DNA of 64,000 nucleotides, from positions 127,210 through 191,209 of the forward strand of contig CAJJDP010000075.1 in NCBI GenBank assembly GCA_905182995.1. Direction: 5' to 3'. Positions 59,416-64,000 of this stretch are shown in pieces. Both the position numbers and the translations under genes were made by a program. The notes below the pieces were generated by a model. It had not been told where the DNA came from and did no database searches. It saw nothing but the letters and a program-made list of their open reading frames with translations. The DNA comes from Paramecium octaurelia. Taxonomy: Eukaryota > Ciliophora > Oligohymenophorea > Peniculida > Parameciidae. Within the stretch, counting starts at the first letter, position 1. Each line of letters starts with the position of its first letter.

Positions 59416-62400
59416 ATGGATCTAATAGTTTTTGTCTTTTTTCTGTTACAATCCCATTTAGATAAAACAATGAATATCTCATGTGAATGTGCTCATATTA
59501 TTGAGGAAAATAAGTGTAATAATTCGCAAAAGTGTTTATGGAATAATATGATAGAAAAGTGTTAAATAGATTTGAATGCTGAATCTTAAAATCAAAGTCT
59601 ATCATATTGTTCATAATTTGTGGAGGACGAATGTATTTTAAATAAAAATTGTGCATTTCATTTTGGAAAATGCTAGGAGTTTACGAAATGTGAAGATTTA
59701 TTGAAAGATAAATGTTTGTCATCATCCTTTTGGTGTATTTCAAACGGATAAATTTGCATTCCGAAGAATGAATGCCAAGATTATTTAAATAAAGAGTCAT
59801 GTCAAAATAAAAATATTCATGGGAAATTTTGTATATGGGAAGCAACAAATGATGGTTATAAATGTTAAAATATAGAAAGTTGTGAAGAATTGCCTTAATT
59901 TTTAAATACAGACAATGAGTGCAGAGAGTAAATCAAGTATTGCACAACATCTAATTAAGGTGGATGTATGAGATCAAAAGATTATTGTAATATGTATACT
60001 GTACAGGAGCAATGCTTTGAAAGTTCTCAGAATGTTAAATGTTTTTGGGAAGAAAAATTAAAGAAATGTTTTGAAAAAAATTGCTCCAATAAATATTTAC
60101 AAATTCATATTGAATGTTAAAATTTTTTATCAAATTGCACCACCGATGGCACTAGATGCATAGATAAATCATCTTGTTAATAATATTAATAATAATAAGG
60201 ATGTGTAATAGATAATCTAGGAAATCCTTGCATCTTTTATTAAGGATAATGCTATTAAAAAAATTGTGATTAGGCTCCAATAACAGTAAACTCAATGCTT
60301 TAATGTTAATCATTTGATAATGGCAATTAAGCCTGTGTTCCAAAAAAAAACGGAGGATGTAAAATCAAACCGTATTAATGTGATTAATTAGAAACATAAG
60401 ATTCTTGCTTAATAGTTAATTAATTGTCTGGCATATATTGTCTATGGAATGAAAGAATATAACAATGTAAAGTAAAAGAATGCAAAGATGCTCCTCTAAA
60501 TTTTGATCATAATTAATGTATATATTGGTTGGATGATTATTAATGTATAAGTGGACAAGGAAACGGCTGTATTGATAATTTTGAAAATTGCAATGACATT
60601 AAGAATCTAAAAAGTTGTGTGAAAAATAAAAATAGGAAATAATGTGTTATTGAAAATGATGAATGCTTTGAAGAACAATGTACGAGTTTTAAATATCCTA
60701 AATATGATACAGATATAAAATGTTCAGATAGATTAAGCATTTGCACTTACAATTATTTAACTAAAAGTTGTATTAACAAAGTATGTGAAAATTTATCAGA
60801 AAAATAATGTAATTATGATTTTGAAATGAATAAATGTATAGTTCCATCTGGTTGTTCACATAAAAATTGTGAATCTGCATCATTTTATTTAAGTTCTTAT
60901 GAAGATTGCTAAAATTGGGATATTAGATGTACAATAAATGTAATTGTAACAACAAATATGATATATATGAATGGGTGTATTACAAAATATATGGATTGTC
61001 ACCAATTTAAATATTAATAATAATGCATGTCAACATTATAAGGAATTCCTTGCTATTGGAATATTGAGACAAAATTATGCTAATTTTAAACTTGCAATAA
61101 TGCTCCTCTGTAATTTAATACAATATCTTAATGTTAAGAATGGGTTAAGTATCACACTTAGAAATGTGTTAATAAACAGAATGGTGGATGCATTGAATAA
61201 TTTCCTTAATGTTAATAATTGACTGAAGAGTTGTAATGCAATATAGGGGCATTAAACAATTCATGCTATTGGAATACTTAGACAAATAAATGTGAAGATA
61301 GGACTTGTTTGAATGCAAGTACAAAGTTGAAAACTAATTTATAATGTAGATAATGGCTATCATCTTGTAAATTAAGTAAGTCTGGATTTGGATGTGAAAT
61401 TGATTCTGGAATATATGATTTATGCACTGATGCACCAGAGATAGAATTGTTTAGCACTCATGAAGAATGCTAAGCATGGAATCCTAAATGTACACTTAAA
61501 TTAGGTTCTAGTTGTGCAACTAAATTAAATTGTGAAAACTATTCAACTAACAGTGAATGTTTAACTGATATTAATAATTAGCCATGTCAGTGGAATGGAA
61601 CAAACTGTTAAACAAAGAAGTGCAATGACATTTTAACTATTCCTACTACTTCTACTGATTGTTAGAACTTTTCTCCTTTATGTACAATTTCAACTGATAT
61701 TGTTATATGTTAAGATAAAAAATCAAATTGCAGTGATTATAATAATAATATGTCCGATTGTTAAGTTAATTCTTAAGGTTAAAAATGTTCAGTGGACACT
61801 TAAACCTCAAGTTCAGATTCAACTTCAGATACAACTTCAGCCTCAAGTTCAGGCTCAACTTCAGATACAAGTTCAGGCTCAACTTCAGCATCAAGTTCAG
61901 CCTCAACTTCAGGCTCAACTTCAGGCTCAACTTCAGGCTCAACTAAAGCTCATTCTTCAGCTTCACGTCTAGCTTCACATTCATCTTTAACTTAAACCTT
62001 AACTTGCGTAGTTGCAAAAGATTTAACACAAGCTTAATATTATAGTTGTAGCTATGATAATAAAGGTCCAGGATTTCTATATTAATATTTTAATTCAATT
62101 ACTTGTATTGAAACTCCCTCATCATGTGATTCAGTTCCTTAAAATTAATGTAATCTAATTGTAACAAAAAACAATGAAATATGTTCTTATAATGGCACCC
62201 AATGTGTTGTCCTCAGTTAAATATCAAATTCTGAGGAAGATTGTAGAATAAAAGAGTCATAGAAGAGTTAGCGTTAATGTAAATTTTATTCAAAATATTG
62301 TGAATTAGATTATATTTAATATACTAATTGTACTTTTACATCTTGCTTAAATGTTTTATAAAGTTAATGCAATTTAATTACTTTAAACAATAATATTCAA

Positions 62401-64000
62401 TGCTCTTGGAATAACTCTAAATGCCAAACCAGAAGTTGCAATTATATCAATGAAGAACCTAGTTCTGTTGAGTAATGCATATAATGGTTAGATTCTTGCT
62501 CGTATGATTAAATAACAAGGAGTTGTATAGAGAGGATATCATGTTCTTAAGAAACATCTTAATATATATGTAACAAAGTTTCATATATCAATCAATCAGG
62601 GTAAAAAATGTATTGCTTTTGGAATTCAAATACTTGTTCTGATATTACTACTTGTTCATAAATTAAAAATCCAACTTCGCATTAAATGTGTCAAGAAAAA
62701 TTGGCAACTTGCACATCTTAAACAACTGCTTCAACCACTGCTACCTGTATTGAAATCCCTTTATTTTGTAATTAGATTCAAAATCAAAATTAATGCCTAT
62801 AGAATTCTAAATTTGAAAACTGTGTTTGGGATTATGGAAGATGCTTTTAAAAACCTTGTAGTATCTAATTTGAGATTGGTATCAGGCCTAATGCATTTAA
62901 AACTTGCCAATTGTAGCAACCATATTGCGTGTATAATCCTGAAAAATTTCAATGTGTAGAAATAGATTAATGTTAATTGATTCCTAACTTAGATATTAAT
63001 GCATAGAATTGTGTAAATTTTAGTTTACTTTGTAGAATTAATGAATAATATAATGGATGTATTAGAAATACAAAATGCTCATAATCAACTACCTACTTTG
63101 ATTATACATGTGAATCCTTTCTATTGTATAAAAAATGCAGAAGAAAAGAGTTTATTTATAGTTGTTAACCTTAGGCCTAATTTTGTCAAGATTACTAAAA
63201 ATAAGAAAATTGTAAGTTTGATTATCACTAAAATAAATGTTACTGGAAGGCTACTTTAAATAAATGTATTGATTTTTAATGCAATTAAATTGAACAGTCG
63301 GTTTAAACCCATTCAGATTGCTAATAAATATCATCTGATTGTACTATCAAAATTTAAAATTCAATATCTTCATGTTAAAATCTACTTTAATGCGATGAAT
63401 ATTAAGATGAATATTAATGTGTTATCAATTTAAATCATAAGATATGTAGTTGGATTGATAACAAATGTATTTTTGATAACTGTAGGAATGCTGCTAAAAA
63501 TATGATTTATGATATTGAATCATGTGAGAATAATTATGGTAGTAATTGCACTATAAATGAGGATAGATCTGGATGTATAATTAAACAAAAAATGTGTAAA
63601 AATTACAATTAATTCTAATGTTTAACTCCTAATCAAAGAAATTTATCTGGTTTACACTGCTTTTGGGATTAAATCAATTAATTTTGTTCAGAACTGATTT
63701 GTGACTAAGCTCCTTAAAGTTATAATTAATTATAAGAGTGTTAATCTTTTAATTACAATTGCTAACCTTCTTAATGTAGATTGGTTAAATGCGAAGATTT
63801 TAAATATAATTCAGATATGAAATGCTAGTTTGCACTTTCAAATAGTTAATGCACTACAAATGGTTTATAATGTGTATAAAGAAAATAATGTGAAAATGTA
63901 ATCAATTCTTCAGGATGCACTTATTCAATTGATTTTCTAGATTGTTAATGGTTAGAAGATGAAAATTAATGTGTTCTTAAATCTTGTGCTTCTGCACCTA
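59416..64000 (+). CDS. Cys-periodic surface-antigen-like (PSA type) giant protein, partial
   Basis: ATG 59416 opens one frame with no TGA and no intron for 1,528 codons to the window edge. The signal peptide is short and weak (MDLIVFVFFLLQSHLD). The chain is a long series of Cys-rich periods of about 70 residues with the recurring pattern C...W....CxxxxC..AP......C..W...C......C......C, e.g. NSCYWNTQTNKCEDRTC and CLWNERIQQCKVKEC. This is the layout of Paramecium immobilization/surface antigens (PSA repeats). A Ser/Thr-rich low-complexity stretch (residues about 796-858) interrupts the repeats. Family members are GPI-anchored coat proteins with mutually exclusive expression; the C-terminus that would show a GPI signal is outside. 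Epiplasmic or trichocyst proteins are less likely. Confidence 0.8.
61801..61990 (+). repeat. Ser/Thr-coding tandem low-complexity DNA inside the antigen-like gene
   Basis: Built from imperfect units TCAACTTCAGGC / TCAAGTTCAGCC, giving a STSGSTSGS-type stalk with almost no charged residues. Its codon use and GC content differ from the flanking Cys repeats. Confidence 0.85.

Noticed and set aside
61700-61972. Plus-strand ORF with a QVQAQLQ-like repeat
   Set aside because: Out-of-frame reading of the Ser/Thr-coding repeat; the main frame continues without TGA on both sides.

Overview
The window is macronuclear DNA of a ciliate of the genus Paramecium; the exact species is not decidable by eye. 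Long protein-coding frames are full of in-frame TAA and TAG read as Gln, with TGA as the only stop. Introns are tiny (19-34 nt, GTA...TAG style), genes are packed with spacers that are often only 20-100 bp, and the DNA is very AT-rich. A truncated haemoglobin of the kind known from Paramecium and a surface-antigen-like Cys-rich gene agree with this.

Layout. 1-2646: end of a secreted Q-rich protein gene, a U2 snRNA gene, a 5'-truncated coding fragment and a dual-specificity phosphatase cut by an assembly gap (N at 2647). 2648-11312: a second identical U2 gene, two tandem PH plus permuted-papain (C92-type) genes, then a minus-strand run of tryptophanyl-tRNA synthetase, a Mei2-like RNA-binding protein, proteasome ATPase Rpt4, a coiled-coil protein and a small unknown. 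11884-20244: COQ2 prenyltransferase, an Iwr1-like protein, a possible lipid-anchored small protein, a coiled-coil gene, a TRAF-type zinc-finger protein, an unknown, a TLC-domain membrane protein and a Rad9-like clamp subunit. 20546-25988: small genes, the ciliary transition-zone protein B9D2, an SF1 helicase and a METTL16-like remnant. 26440-29462: a MORN-repeat gene and a 1,326 bp exact duplicate of most of it across a second N (28136), best explained as two contig ends that were never merged. 29676-42582: unknown protein, topoisomerase III, small unknown, NOMO-like ER protein, PTEN, TFIIS, truncated haemoglobin and a kinase with DFN in place of DFG. 42741-58183: MFSD1-like transporter, GH38 alpha-mannosidase, sperm-tail PG-rich repeat protein, three-repeat MYB, AGC kinase, three coiled-coil or unknown genes, a 4-TM protein and the FACT subunit SSRP1/Pob3. 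59416-64000: an intronless Cys-periodic surface-antigen-like gene running off the right edge.

Functionally this is an ordinary core-genome neighbourhood without operons: transcription and chromatin (TFIIS, SSRP1, MYB, Iwr1-like), genome stability (TOP3, Rad9-like, SF1 helicase), protein turnover (Rpt4), signalling (PTEN, phosphatase, two kinases), cilium (B9D2, STPG, possibly MORN) and endomembrane functions. No convincing new multi-gene system was found. The most useful observations are the two assembly artefacts, a Cys-to-Ser change at the catalytic position in one of the tandem C92 paralogues, the short NOMO-like protein, the METTL16-like remnant and the kinases with altered DFG motifs. 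All gene models come from manual translation; nothing was searched against a database.
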